A stretch of DNA of 64,000 nt from DASSKK01 sp035690495. Its GTDB lineage: Bacteria > Actinomycetota > Actinomycetes > Propionibacteriales > Nocardioidaceae. Of this stretch, positions 32,689-42,070 are shown piece after piece. The number at the start of each line of letters is the position of its first letter. Positions within the stretch are counted from its first letter, which is position 1. The DNA lies in NCBI GenBank assembly GCA_035690495.1, contig DASSKK010000102.1:25495-89494 (forward strand), in the 5' to 3' direction. The notes beneath the pieces were generated by a model. The model was not told the origin of the DNA. It searched no databases and was given only the letters and a program-made list of their open reading frames with translations. A program made the translations under genes and the position numbers.

Positions 32689-34644
32689 GTGAGCATTCTC
32701 GACGACGCCCGTGAGGGCATGAATTCCGACGTCCGCCCCCAAGACGACCTGTTCGGGCACGTGAACGGCCGCTGGCTGGAGGACACCGACATCCCCTCCG
32801 ACCGGGCCGCCTGGGGCGCGTTCTCCCGGCTGGCCGAGCGCGCCGAGGCCGACGTCCACGCGATCCTGCAGGAGCTCTCGGGGGGCAGTCACGAGCCGGG
32901 TTCTGCCGCCCAGAAGGTGGGCGACCTGTTCGCGAGCTTCATGGACGAGCAGCGCGCCGAGCAGCTGGGTGCCGACCCGATCCGCGCCGACCTGGACCGG
33001 GTCGCCGCGGTCGCGGACCTCTCCGGGCTCGCCGCGTTCCTCGGGGAGTTCGAACGCGGCGGCGGGTCCGGCCTGTTCGCCTCCTACGTCAACACCGACG
33101 ACAAGGACGCGAGCAGGTACGTCGTCAACATGATGCAGGGCGGGCTGGGGCTGCCGGACGAGTCCTACTACCGCGAGGACAAGTTCGAGCAGGTCCGCAC
33201 GGCGTACGCCTCCCACTTGAGCAGGATGCTGTCGCTCGTCGACCATCCCGCCCCGGACGCGACCGCCGACACGGTGCTGGCCCTGGAGACTCGGCTCGCT
33301 CGCGGCCACTGGGAGCGTGCCCAGACCCGCGACCGGATCAAGACCTACAACCTGGTGGGCTACCAGGGGCTGAAGGACCTCGCGCCCTCGTTCGACTTCG
33401 ACACCTGGATCGCCGCGCTCGGCGGCGACGAGCGCACCCTCGCCGAGGTGGTCGTCCGCGAGCCCGACTACCTGCAGCACCTGTCGGCCGCCCTGGACGA
33501 GGTGCCGCTCGAGGACTGGAAGGCCTGGCTGACCGTGCGCGTGATCGGCGCCGCTGCGCCGTACCTCTCCTCGGCCTTCGTCGCGGAGAACTTCGACTTC
33601 TACGGCAAGACCCTCAACGGAACCCCGGAGCTTCGGGTGCGTTGGAAGCGGGGGGTGTCGTTCGTCGAGGGCGCGATCGGCGAAGCGGTGGGTGAGGAGT
33701 ACGTCGCTCGCCACTTCCCGCCGCACGCCAAGGAGGCGATGGTCGGTCTGGTCGCTAACCTGCTCGAGGCCTACCGGCGCAGCATCGAGTCGCTGGACTG
33801 GATGGGCGAGCAGACCAAGCAGCGGGCCTACGCCAAGCTGGAGACGTTCAGGCCGAAGATCGGCTACCCGGACAAGTTCCGGGACTACTCGCGGATGACG
33901 GTCACGCGCGACGACCTGGTCGGCAACGCCCGTGCAGCCGCCGCGTTCGAGACCGACCGCGAGCTGGGCAAGATCGGCTCGCCGGTCGACCGCGACGAGT
34001 GGCTGATGCTGCCGCAGACGGTGAACGCCTACTACAACCCCGGGATGAACGAGATCTGCTTCCCTGCGGCGATCCTGCAGCGGCCGTTCTTCGACGCCGA
34101 GGCCGACCCCGCGGAGAACTACGGCGGCATCGGCTCGGTCATCGGCCACGAGGTCGGCCACGGCTTCGACGACCAGGGCTCGCAGTACGACCAGGACGGC
34201 AACATGATCAACTGGTGGACCGACGAGGACCGGGCGGCGTTCTCCGCGCGGACCTCGAAGCTGGTCGCCCAGTACGACGAGTTCGAGCCGCGGCTGCTGC
34301 CCGGCGAGCACGTCAACGGCCAGCTCACGCTGGGCGAGAACATCGGCGACCTCGGCGGAGTCACGATCGCGCTGAAGGCCTACCTGATCAGCCTGGCCGG
34401 GTCCGACGTACCCCCGAGCGACGGCCTGACCGGCGTGCAGCGGCTGTTCTTCAACTACGCCCACGTGTGGCGCACCAAGCGGCGCAAGGAGCAGATGCTG
34501 CAGCTGCTCACCGTCGACCCGCACAGCCCCGAGGAGTTCCGGGCGAACATCGTGCGAAACCTCGAGGAGTTCCACGACGCGTTCGCCACCGCACCGGAGG
34601 ACGGTCTGTGGCTGGAGCCGGCCGACCGGGTGCGGATCTGGTAG
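32689..34644 (+). CDS. M13-family zinc metallopeptidase (neprilysin/PepO type)
   Basis: The 651-residue protein has the family signatures: NAYYNPGMNEICFPAAILQ, the zinc site VIGHEVGHGFDDQGSQYD (HExxH), NWWTDEDRAAF, LTLGENIGDLGGV with the third ligand Glu, and the C-terminal CxxW-lacking end typical of bacteria. No signal peptide, so it is probably a cytosolic oligopeptidase. GTG 32689 is chosen over ATG 32719 because GGGGCGG precedes it. Confidence 0.94.
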   Translation: MSILDDAREGMNSDVRPQDDLFGHVNGRWLEDTDIPSDRAAWGAFSRLAERAEADVHAILQELSGGSHEPGSAAQKVGDLFASFMDEQRAEQLGADPIRADLDRVAAVADLSGLAAFLGEFERGGGSGLFASYVNTDDKDASRYVVNMMQGGLGLPDESYYREDKFEQVRTAYASHLSRMLSLVDHPAPDATADTVLALETRLARGHWERAQTRDRIKTYNLVGYQGLKDLAPSFDFDTWIAALGGDERTLAEVVVREPDYLQHLSAALDEVPLEDWKAWLTVRVIGAAAPYLSSAFVAENFDFYGKTLNGTPELRVRWKRGVSFVEGAIGEAVGEEYVARHFPPHAKEAMVGLVANLLEAYRRSIESLDWMGEQTKQRAYAKLETFRPKIGYPDKFRDYSRMTVTRDDLVGNARAAAAFETDRELGKIGSPVDRDEWLMLPQTVNAYYNPGMNEICFPAAILQRPFFDAEADPAENYGGIGSVIGHEVGHGFDDQGSQYDQDGNMINWWTDEDRAAFSARTSKLVAQYDEFEPRLLPGEHVNGQLTLGENIGDLGGVTIALKAYLISLAGSDVPPSDGLTGVQRLFFNYAHVWRTKRRKEQMLQLLTVDPHSPEEFRANIVRNLEEFHDAFATAPEDGLWLEPADRVRIW

Positions 34645-34646
34645 AC

Positions 34647-35003
34647 GTGCTCCGGTCGGGGCTGCCTGGTGCGGCAACGCTACTGGTGGCCCTGTTGAGC
34701 CTGGTGGCCGGATGCTCGTCGAGCCCGGAGGTGAAGAAGGGGCAGGTTCGCCCCGCCGACCTGGTCTGCGGCAAGCAGCACCTGGTGGTGCGCGACGTCG
34801 CGCCCGAGGGCCAGCACTTCGACACCCCGAAGGCGGCCGCGGAAGCGCTGGCACGCAGAGGTGAGCACGTGAAGATCGAGTCGCGGTTCAGCGGCACTGC
34901 GAAGCTGCTGGTGCGTCGCGCGAACGGCGACATCCGCCTGGTGGTGACCGTGGTGAGGGCCGGTGGAAGCTGGGCGCGCACCAAGGTCGCGCACTGCCCC
35001 TGA
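34647..35003 (+). CDS. Small lipoprotein
   Basis: The 118-residue protein has a lipoprotein signal (LPGAATLLVALLSLVAGCSS), lipobox LVAGC with the lipid-modified Cys at about residue 25, and a mature part of about 93 residues containing two further Cys (DLVCGKQ, AHCP) that could pair. Function unknown. It starts 3 bases after the M13 peptidase stop and is probably cotranscribed. Confidence 0.8.
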   Translation: MLRSGLPGAATLLVALLSLVAGCSSSPEVKKGQVRPADLVCGKQHLVVRDVAPEGQHFDTPKAAAEALARRGEHVKIESRFSGTAKLLVRRANGDIRLVVTVVRAGGSWARTKVAHCP

Positions 35004-35018
35004 CCGCGGGGCGCCTGG

Positions 35019-35576
35019 TCAGCCGACCAGGCCGAGTGCCCGGAGCGCCATCTCCTCCAGCAGCCGGCGCATGGCCGGCTCGGAGAGCATCGCGCTGTGC
35101 GGGGTGGAGTTGATCAGCCCGAACGCCGCATGCGCCATCGCGCGCGCCTGGCGTGCGGCGAGGTCGGGGTGGATGCCGCGAAGCTGGGCGGCCCACAGCT
35201 CGACGTACTTGCGCTGAAGCTCGCGCACTCGCTCACGTGCCTCGTCGGGCAGTGAGGCCCAGTCGCGGTCCTGGACCACGATGAGCGGCTTCTTGTGCAA
35301 CGCGAAGTCGACGTGCCAGTCGACCAGGGCGTGCACGGCCTCCCGCGGACCCTCGGCCTCGGCGACCCGTTCGCGGCCGACCTCGAGCAGCTCCTCGCTG
35401 ATCGCGACCAGCATCTCGGCGAGCATCGCGTCCTTGGAGGCGAAGTGCCGGTAGAGGGCGGGGCCCGAGATGCCACACGCCGCGCCCAGCTCGGTGACCG
35501 AGACGCCGTGGAAACCGCGTTCGGCGAACAGCGTCGCGGCGGTGTCCAGGATCTGCTGGCGTCGGCTCACGCCCAC
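35019..35576 (-). CDS. TetR-family regulator (candidate for leucine/branched-chain catabolism control)
   Basis: The 185-residue protein has an N-terminal TetR HTH (RRQQILDTAATLFAERGFHG, TELGAACGISGPALYRHFAS) and a ligand domain containing EEMALRALGL. Upstream, GTTAACGCTCGCTCAC (35583-35598) overlaps its probable -10. The same motif (GTTAACGATCGCTAAC) overlaps the promoter of the carboxylase genes at 46107-46122. That suggests this protein represses itself and the downstream leucine-degradation operon, like BkaR-type TetR proteins. Either of two GTG codons (35576, 35570) may be the start. Confidence 0.88.
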   Translation of the reverse strand: MGVSRRQQILDTAATLFAERGFHGVSVTELGAACGISGPALYRHFASKDAMLAEMLVAISEELLEVGRERVAEAEGPREAVHALVDWHVDFALHKKPLIVVQDRDWASLPDEARERVRELQRKYVELWAAQLRGIHPDLAARQARAMAHAAFGLINSTPHSAMLSEPAMRRLLEEMALRALGLVG

Positions 35577-35582
35577 ACCCTA

Positions 35583-35598
35583 GTTAACGCTCGCTCAC
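35583..35598. promoter_or_regulatory. Putative TetR operator (autoregulatory)
   Basis: GTTAACGCTCGCTCAC lies in the interval between the TetR gene and the divergent glycosyltransferase remnant. It matches 46107-46122 at 14 of 16 bases. Confidence 0.6.
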
Positions 35599-35612
35599 TT
35601 CGATGTCGAGCA

Positions 35613-36622
35613 ATGGTGTTGGATTGCGTCGTGAAGGTCCTGGCTGTCTGCGTTCCGCAGGCCGGGCACGTGAACGCGGTCCTGCCGCTGCTGTCGGCAC
35701 TCGCACGGGCCGGCGACCGGGTTGTCGTCGCGTCAGGGGTCGAGGCCGAGTCGAGCGTTGCGGCCGCCGGGGTCGAGTTCCGTCGCTGCGGAGGCGGTTT
35801 CGAAGTGTGGATGCAACAGCTCGCGGCACGCACGCGAGGGGCTCCGGGAGACGGCCTGCCGATCGACCGGATCCACCACTACTTCGTGCCGCGGCTGTTC
35901 GGCGAGGTCGGCGCAGTCGACATGGTCGACGACGCGGTGCAGGCCGGCCGGGAGCTCGAGCCGGACCTCGTCCTGTACGACACAGCGGCGTTCGCCGGCC
36001 CGCTGGTGGCCCGGGTGCTCGGCGTCCCCGGGGTGCTGCACACCTACGGGCCGCTGCTGGCTCCCGACATCCCCATGCTCACCGGCGACGCGTTGTCGCC
36101 GCTGTGGCGGTCGATGGGCGCCGACCTCGGTCCGCATGCGGGGATGTACGGCGAGGCGACGGTCACCATCTGCCCTCGGAGGGGCTCGCCGGGCAGCCCG
36201 TCGACGTGGTCGTCACCGCCGGCACGAACAACGACCCGGCCGACCTGGAGCCCGTTCCGGCCAACGCCCTCATCGAGCGCTTCGTGCCGCAGGCCGAGCT
36301 GCTGCCTCGATGCAGTGCCGTCGTGCACCACGCAGGAGCCGGCACCATGTTCGGCGCGCTGGCGCACGGCCTTCCCGCGGTCGCGATTCCGCAGGGCGCG
36401 GACAACTTCACCCTCGCCGAGGCGTTGCGCAAGGCCGGGGTCGCCAGGGTGCTGATGCCCGGCACGGTGAGCGCGGGCGCCGTCCGCGAGGCGGTGCAGT
36501 CCGTGCTCGACGACCCTTCGTACGCCGTGGCGGCACGGCGCACCGCCGACGAGATCGCCGCGATGCCCGGGCCGGAGGAGGTGGCCGCAGTGCTGCGCCG
36601 CCGGTTCGGACGCGTCGGATAG
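35613..36622 (+). pseudogene. MGT-type glycosyltransferase, frameshifted and internally deleted
   Basis: The N-terminal half is in one frame (VKVLAVCVPQAGHVNAVLPL to AGMYGEATVTICP, ending about 36175). The C-terminal half is in another (VDVVVTAGTNNDPADL, FVPQAELLPRCSAVVHHAG, stop 36622), with the acceptor/donor hinge missing. Together about 335 residues remain of the usual 390. The nucleotide-sugar signature VVHHAGAGTMFGALAHGLP is intact, but the shift near 36175-36190 and the loss of about 55 residues should inactivate it. Starts at ATG 35613 or GTG 35631. Confidence 0.8.
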
Positions 36623-36692
36623 CGTCGACAGCATGAGCCTGGCCCTGAAGAGACACCACGCCCGGTCCGATCCCCGCGGCCGGTCCTGAGAC

Positions 36693-38321
36693 ATGGGGCG
36701 GGTCTACGCGAACGGGTCCGTGTTCGACGGGATCCGGCACCGCGGCTCATGCGCCGTAGGGGTGCGTGGTGGGCGGATCGTCGCGGTCGGAGACCTCGGC
36801 GAGGTCCGCGAGCACGCCGGGCCCGGAGCCGACGAGATCGACGTCGCCGGCGGGCTGGTGCTGCCCGGCTTCATCGATGGGCACATGCACCCGATGGTCG
36901 GCGGCCTCGAGCGGCTTCGCTGCGAGATGACGTCACTGAGCTCCCGGGAGGAGTATCTCGACGCCATCCGCTCCCACGCCCAGGCGCATCCCGGGAAGGG
37001 CTGGTTCCGCGCCGGCGGCTGGTCGGCGAGCGCGTTCGGTCCCGCGGGCCCCACCAGAGAGGACCTGGACGCCGTGCTCCCCGACCGGCCGGCGTTCATC
37101 ACCAGTAGCGACCACCACGACGCGTGGGTGAACAGCCGCGCCCTCGAGATCACCGGCGTCGGCGCCGACACCCCCGACCCGGACGACGGCTGGTTCGAGC
37201 GGGACGCGCACGGGCGACCCACCGGAACTGTGCGCGAGGCGGCTATGGCGATGGTCGGCGACCATGTCGACACCTCGCGCGAGGAGTACTACCAGGGGCT
37301 GCTGGAGGCGCAGTCCTACCTGCACTCGCTGGGCATCACCGGCTGGCACGATGCGCTGATCGGCGGGTACGCCGGCATCGACGACCCGACCCAGGCCTAC
37401 CTCGACGCTCTCGGGGCTGGCAGCCTGACCGCGCGCGTGCGGGCCTCCCAGTGGTGGGACCGGCATCGGGGTGTGGAGCAGGTCGACGACCTGGTGGCCC
37501 AACGCGAGCGGCTGGCGGAGGCCGGTCTGGACGCTGGCTCGGTGAAGTTCATGGTCGACGGGATCGCTGAGACGTTCACGGCCGCGGTGACCATCCCGTA
37601 CACCGGGGACCTCCATTGCCGGTGCGGGGACCGCGGCCTGGCCTTCATGTCGACAGAGCAGCTGAACGCCGCGGTGGTCGCGGTCGACGCCGCCGGACTC
37701 GAGGCGCACTTCCACGCCATCGGCGACCGGGCCGTGCACGATGCGCTGAACGCGGTCGAGCACGCCCGGCGGGTCAACACCATGAGCGACAGACGGCACC
37801 AGATCGCCCACCTCCAGCTGGTCCGTCCCGAGGACCGGCCCCGGTTCCGGTCGCTCGCCGTGGCCGCCAACGCGGAGGGGATGTGGGCGCGGCGCGAGAC
37901 GCCTGCGGTGCAGATGCTGCTCGCGCATCTGGACGAGGAGCGGGTCGGCTGGCACTACCCGTTCGCGGACATCGCCGCCGGCGGGGTGCCCCTGGCCGGC
38001 GGAAGCGACTGGCCAGTCAATCCCCCGGAGCCGATTCAGGCGATCCACGTGCTGGTGAACCGGCGCGAGTACGTCCCCGACGGGCCGGCCACCGACCCGC
38101 TGTGTCCCGAGCAGGCCATCGGCCTAGAGCAGGCGATGGCCGCCTACACCAGCGGGTCGGCGTACGTGAACCGGTGGCACGACCAGGGCAGCATCCAGGT
38201 GGGAGCGCGGGCGGACCTGATCACGGTGGACCGGGACCCGTTCGCCTGCCCCAGCGAGCAGATCGGCGCGGCGTCGGTGACGTCGGTCTACACCGGCGAC
38301 CAGCAGGTGCACCCCTCCTGA
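36693..38321 (+). CDS. YtcJ-like metal-dependent amidohydrolase
   Basis: The 542-residue protein of the amidohydrolase superfamily (amidohydrolase 3) has LVLPGFIDGHMHPMVGGLER with the first two His ligands (about 65-75), ITGWHDALIGG, the HFHAIGDRAVHDALNAVE ligand, HLQLVRPEDRPRF and AGGSDWPVNPPEPI with the catalytic Asp. Substrate unknown; relatives hydrolyse N-acyl or cyclic amide compounds. No signal peptide. It is preceded by a spacer containing a short 18-codon frame (36633-36689) that I do not call. Confidence 0.92.
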   Translation: MGRVYANGSVFDGIRHRGSCAVGVRGGRIVAVGDLGEVREHAGPGADEIDVAGGLVLPGFIDGHMHPMVGGLERLRCEMTSLSSREEYLDAIRSHAQAHPGKGWFRAGGWSASAFGPAGPTREDLDAVLPDRPAFITSSDHHDAWVNSRALEITGVGADTPDPDDGWFERDAHGRPTGTVREAAMAMVGDHVDTSREEYYQGLLEAQSYLHSLGITGWHDALIGGYAGIDDPTQAYLDALGAGSLTARVRASQWWDRHRGVEQVDDLVAQRERLAEAGLDAGSVKFMVDGIAETFTAAVTIPYTGDLHCRCGDRGLAFMSTEQLNAAVVAVDAAGLEAHFHAIGDRAVHDALNAVEHARRVNTMSDRRHQIAHLQLVRPEDRPRFRSLAVAANAEGMWARRETPAVQMLLAHLDEERVGWHYPFADIAAGGVPLAGGSDWPVNPPEPIQAIHVLVNRREYVPDGPATDPLCPEQAIGLEQAMAAYTSGSAYVNRWHDQGSIQVGARADLITVDRDPFACPSEQIGAASVTSVYTGDQQVHPS

Positions 38322-38333
38322 CCCGGAGGGCTT

Positions 38334-39416
38334 TCAGTCGGAGAGGCGCTCGCCGGTCTCGCTGTCGAACACGTGCACGCTCTCGGGGTCGGTGGTGGCG
38401 TAGACCGTCTGGCCCTTCTGGTTGTTGCGGCGCGCGTCGATGCGGATCACCACCTGCTCGGGTGCACCCTCGACGTCGCTGTGACCATAGACGTACGCGT
38501 CCGCACCGAGCTCCTCGACGACGGTGACCTTGATCGGCAGGCCGCCTTCGCCCTCACCGACCAGCCGCCACGACTCCGGGCGCACGCCGACGGTGATCGC
38601 ACCCTTGGCTTTGCTCGCCGCGGTGCGGTCGATCGGGATCTCGTATTCGCCGATCTTCGCCTCTCCGTTCGAGGACTTCGCGCGGATCAGGTTCATCGCC
38701 GGCGAGCCGATGAACCCGGCGACGAACAGGTTCGTGGGCTTGTCGTAGAGGTTCAGCGGCGTGTCGACCTGCTGGAGGATGCCGTCCTTCATCACCGCCA
38801 CCCGGTCGCCCATCGTCATCGCCTCGGTCTGGTCGTGGGTGACGTAGACGGTGGTGACGCCCAAGCGCTGCTGGAGCTCGGCGATCTGCGTGCGGGTGGA
38901 CACCCGGAGCTTGGCGTCCAGGTTCGACAGCGGCTCGTCCATGCAGAACACCTGCGGCTTGCGGACGATCGCGCGGCCCATCGCGACGCGCTGGCGCTGG
39001 CCGCCGGACAGTGCCTTCGGCTTGCGGTCGAGGTACGGCTCGAGGTCGAGAAGCTTGGCCGCCTCCTTGACCCGCTGCAAGCGCTCTTCCTTGTCGACCT
39101 TGGCCATCTTGAGGCTGAATGCCATGTTCTCGGCGACGCTCATGTGCGGGTAGAGGGCGTAGTTCTGGAACACCATCGCGATGTCGCGTTCCTTGGGCGG
39201 CAGCGTGGTCACGTCCCGGTCTCCGATCCGGATGCTGCCGGCAGTCACGTCCTCGAGTCCGGCGAGCATGCGCAGCGACGTGGACTTGCCACAGCCGGAG
39301 GGGCCGACGAGGACCATGAACTCGCCGTCGCCGATTTCGAGGTTGAGGTCGTCCACTGCGGGGACGGTGGAGCCGGGGTAGAGGCGCTGCGCCTTTTCGA
39401 AGGTCACTGTTGCCAT
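38334..39416 (-). CDS. Sugar ABC transporter ATPase (MsmK/UgpC type)
   Basis: The 360-residue protein has an N-terminal ABC domain with Walker A GPSGCGKSTSLRML (about 38-51), Q-loop QNYALYPHM, signature LSGGQRQRVAMGRA, Walker B VFCMDEPLSNLD, and the H-loop THDQTEAM. A C-terminal TOBE/MalK regulatory domain follows (about 240-360). It energises CUT1 uptake systems and is likely shared with the binding protein and permeases at 40732-44000. A LacI-type operator-like sequence (GAATCGCTTC, 39420-39429) sits just before its start. Confidence 0.94.
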   Translation of the reverse strand: MATVTFEKAQRLYPGSTVPAVDDLNLEIGDGEFMVLVGPSGCGKSTSLRMLAGLEDVTAGSIRIGDRDVTTLPPKERDIAMVFQNYALYPHMSVAENMAFSLKMAKVDKEERLQRVKEAAKLLDLEPYLDRKPKALSGGQRQRVAMGRAIVRKPQVFCMDEPLSNLDAKLRVSTRTQIAELQQRLGVTTVYVTHDQTEAMTMGDRVAVMKDGILQQVDTPLNLYDKPTNLFVAGFIGSPAMNLIRAKSSNGEAKIGEYEIPIDRTAASKAKGAITVGVRPESWRLVGEGEGGLPIKVTVVEELGADAYVYGHSDVEGAPEQVVIRIDARRNNQKGQTVYATTDPESVHVFDSETGERLSD

Positions 39417-39419
39417 GGA

Positions 39420-39429
39420 GAATCGCTTC
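39420..39429. promoter_or_regulatory. LacI-type operator-like site before the ABC ATPase gene
   Basis: GAATCGCTTC (minus strand GAAGCGATTC) shares the CG-centred core GAAGCGA-TC with the larger operator at 40584-40601. It lies four bases before the ATG at 39416. Confidence 0.4.
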
Positions 39430-39488
39430 CCTTCACCGGCAGGAACGTGCCGGACGGTCCGTTGTAAAGGTGGCGGGTGTGCCGCCCG

Positions 39489-40508
39489 TCACATTACCCC
39501 GGGCCGGACCGAGCCGCCACGGCGTACCGGCATCGCGACCGCGCGGACGCCCGGCCGCAAAGGCTCGGGCCGCATCAGCGCGTGGACGGCCTGGCCGCCG
39601 AGATGGGCGTAGGGGACCTCGACGGAGGTGAGCGTGGGGCGCAGCCAGCCGGCGAGCTCGGAGGCGTCGAAGGAGACGACCGACACGTCGGCCGGCACGT
39701 CCAGGCCGAACTCCCCGATCGCCTGGTAGGTCCCCATCGCCACTCGGTCGTTCAGGCACACCAGCGCCGTGGGGCGGACGCCGGTGGACAGCCACTTGCT
39801 GACCGACTCGTACGCCGGTACCACCGCCCACTCGCAGGCGACCACGTCGGCCACCTCCGCGCCGGCCGCGGACAGCTCGGTTCGAACCCCGGAGAGCCGG
39901 GCCGCTCCGGAAAGGCCACCGGGGGTGATCTCCTCGCCGACCACGAAGACCCGGTCGCGGTGGCCGGCGTCGAGCAGCACCCGGGCCGCGGCGCGCCCGC
40001 CGCCGAAGTCGTCGGGCATCACGGAGGCGGTCTCGCCGTCCCGGTCCCGGCAGTTGAGAAGCACGGTCCTACAGCCCGCCAGCGGCGCCGGCACCTGCAC
40101 CTGGGAGCTGACCAGCGTGGCGTAGAGGATCCCGTCCACCTGGCGGTCGATCATCTCCTCGATCAGCCGGCGTTCGACGAGCGGGTCGCCCTCGGTCTCG
40201 CCGATCAGCAGCAGGTGGCCGCTGTCCAGGCAGGCCAGGCTGGCGCCGCTGATCATCTGGCTGGACGCCTGGCCGCTGGAGACGAAGTCGGTGACCATCC
40301 CGAACGTCATCGAGGTGGCGGTGCGCAGGCTCAGGGCGTTGCGGTTCGGCCGGTAGCCGAGCCGGTCCGCGGCACGGCGTACCCGCTCATGGGCATCCGC
40401 GGAGATCCGCATTTCGGTGCGGCCGTTGAGGACGTAGGAGGCGGTCGTTCTCGACACGCCCGCGGCCCGGGCCACGTCGAGCAGGGTGACACGGCGTCGA
40501 ACGCGCAC
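39489..40508 (-). CDS. LacI-family repressor of the sugar uptake locus
   Basis: The 339-residue protein has an N-terminal LacI HTH (VTLLDVARAAGVSRTTASYVLNG, residues 6-28) and hinge RVRRAADRLGYRPNRNAL. A periplasmic-binding-type effector domain follows (DGILYATL, VLLNCRDRD, VCLNDRVAMG). The GTG at 40508 has GGAGGTGCG upstream. It is divergent from the binding-protein gene, and a CG-centred palindrome lies in between. Confidence 0.94.
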   Translation of the reverse strand: MRVRRRVTLLDVARAAGVSRTTASYVLNGRTEMRISADAHERVRRAADRLGYRPNRNALSLRTATSMTFGMVTDFVSSGQASSQMISGASLACLDSGHLLLIGETEGDPLVERRLIEEMIDRQVDGILYATLVSSQVQVPAPLAGCRTVLLNCRDRDGETASVMPDDFGGGRAAARVLLDAGHRDRVFVVGEEITPGGLSGAARLSGVRTELSAAGAEVADVVACEWAVVPAYESVSKWLSTGVRPTALVCLNDRVAMGTYQAIGEFGLDVPADVSVVSFDASELAGWLRPTLTSVEVPYAHLGGQAVHALMRPEPLRPGVRAVAMPVRRGGSVRPGVM

Positions 40509-40551
40509 AACGCACCTCCACATCGATCTCCGAGGCGTTACCCAACGGTGC

Positions 40552-40601
40552 TTGACACACGTCCGCAGGGCCATAAGGATCGTTGCTGATTCGCTTCAGC
40601 A
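40552..40601 (+). promoter_or_regulatory. Promoter and LacI operator of the sugar ABC operon
   Basis: TTGACA (40552-40557), 17 bases, then AAGGAT (40575-40580) form a recognisable promoter. Directly downstream TGCTGATTCGCTTCAGCA (40584-40601) is a palindrome with CG at its centre, the usual architecture of LacI-family operators, overlapping the expected transcription start. The rest of 40602-40731 is untranslated leader. Confidence 0.7.
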
Positions 40602-40731
40602 TGTGATGTGCATCATAGGCGGGCGTCTCTTCAACACGCGAGGTACGCCGACCGACGCGAGGGCCCGAGCTCGGAACCGGGCCGTGCGGAGTCTCGGTTG
40701 GATCGATCACAAACCCGAAGGAGTGCAGCAG

Positions 40732-42003
40732 ATGCCGAAGCGTCGCAAGCTCGCGATGGTCGCGGCCCTGGCAGCCCTGACTCCGCTCGCCGCATGTGGC
40801 GGCGGTGGAGGCAGCGCCGATCAGGGGGCGAACCTCGACTCGCGAGGCCCGATCACCTACGTGCAGGGCAAGGACAACAGCAACGTGATCCGCCCGGCGA
40901 TCGCGAAGTGGAACAAGGCCCACCCCAAGGAGAAGGTCACCTTCAAGGAGCAGTCCGACCAGGCCGACCAGCAGCACGACGACCTCGTGCAGCACTTCCA
41001 GGCCAAGGATGCCGGCTACGACGTGGTCGACGTCGACGTGGTGTGGACCGCGGAGTTCGCCGCCAAGGGGTGGCTGCAGCCGTTGAAGGACAAGATGGCG
41101 GTCAACACCGACGGCCTGCTGCCCGCGACGGTCAAGACCGCGACGTACAACGGCACGCTCTACGCCGCGCCGCAGGCCAGCGACAGCGGGCTGCTGTACT
41201 ACCGCAAGGACCTCGTGCCGAACCCACCCAAGACGTGGGACGAGATGATGGCGGACTGCAAGATCGCCAAGGCGCACGACATGGGCTGCTACGCCGGCCA
41301 GTTCGCGAAGTACGAAGGCCTCACCTGCAACATCACCGAGGCGATCAACACCAATGGCGGCTCGGTGGTGGGTGACGACGGCGTGACGCCGACCGTCGAC
41401 TCCGACGAGGCGGCGGCAGGGCTGCAGCGGCTGGTGGACGCCTTCAAGGACGGCAACATCCCCAAGCAGGCGATCACCTACCAGGAGGAGCAGGGCAGGC
41501 AGGCCTTCGAGGCCGGCAAGCTGCTGTTCCTGCGCAACTGGCCCTACGTCTACAAGCTGGCCAAGACCGACGGCAGCTCCGTGGTCAAGGACAAGTTCGG
41601 CATCGCGCCGTTGCCGGGTGTGAGCGGGCACGTTCCGGGCGCCGCCACGCTGGGCGGGCACAACGCGGCGATCAGCGTGTACAGCGACCACAAGGCCACC
41701 GCGCACGACTTCCTGGAGTTCCTGGAGAGCCAGTGGTTCCAGAAGTTCGAGCTGACCCAGGGTTCACTGGCCCCGGTGCGTGAGGCGATGTACCACGACC
41801 AGTCGCTGATCGACCAGTTCAACTACCTGCCGACGCTGCTGACCGCGATCCAGAACGCGGTTCCGCGCCCCGTCTCGCCGTACTACCCGGCGGTGACCAA
41901 GGCGATCCAGGACAACTCCTACGCGGCGTTGAAGGGATCCAAGAGCGTCGACCAGGCAATGAAGGACATGTCCGCGGCGATCAAGACCGCGTCCTCGTCC
42001 TAG
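40732..42003 (+). CDS. Sugar ABC transporter substrate-binding lipoprotein
   Basis: The 423-residue CUT1 binding protein (SBP_bac_1) has a lipoprotein signal (KLAMVAALAALTPLAACGGG), lipid Cys at about residue 22, then the two-lobed domain with DVVDVDVVWTAEFAAKGWLQPL, KTATYNGTLYAAPQASDSGLL and a C-terminal lobe. AAGGAG nine bases before the ATG supports this start. The ligand is probably an alpha-glucoside, inferred from the GH13 glucosidase downstream. Confidence 0.94.
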   Translation: MPKRRKLAMVAALAALTPLAACGGGGGSADQGANLDSRGPITYVQGKDNSNVIRPAIAKWNKAHPKEKVTFKEQSDQADQQHDDLVQHFQAKDAGYDVVDVDVVWTAEFAAKGWLQPLKDKMAVNTDGLLPATVKTATYNGTLYAAPQASDSGLLYYRKDLVPNPPKTWDEMMADCKIAKAHDMGCYAGQFAKYEGLTCNITEAINTNGGSVVGDDGVTPTVDSDEAAAGLQRLVDAFKDGNIPKQAITYQEEQGRQAFEAGKLLFLRNWPYVYKLAKTDGSSVVKDKFGIAPLPGVSGHVPGAATLGGHNAAISVYSDHKATAHDFLEFLESQWFQKFELTQGSLAPVREAMYHDQSLIDQFNYLPTLLTAIQNAVPRPVSPYYPAVTKAIQDNSYAALKGSKSVDQAMKDMSAAIKTASSS

Positions 42004-42070
42004 TCAGCACAGCGGGGGTCGGCCAACGGCCGGCCCCCGCTGAGCCATTCCGGTGGGCAGGAGAAGAGCA

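Noticed and set aside
32644..34854. 736-codon minus-strand frame over the M13 peptidase
   Set aside because: It has no start signal or domain; the plus strand carries HExxH and all M13 motifs.
36633..36689. 18-codon frame before the amidohydrolase
   Set aside because: Too short, no ribosome site, no sign of conservation; at most a leader peptide.
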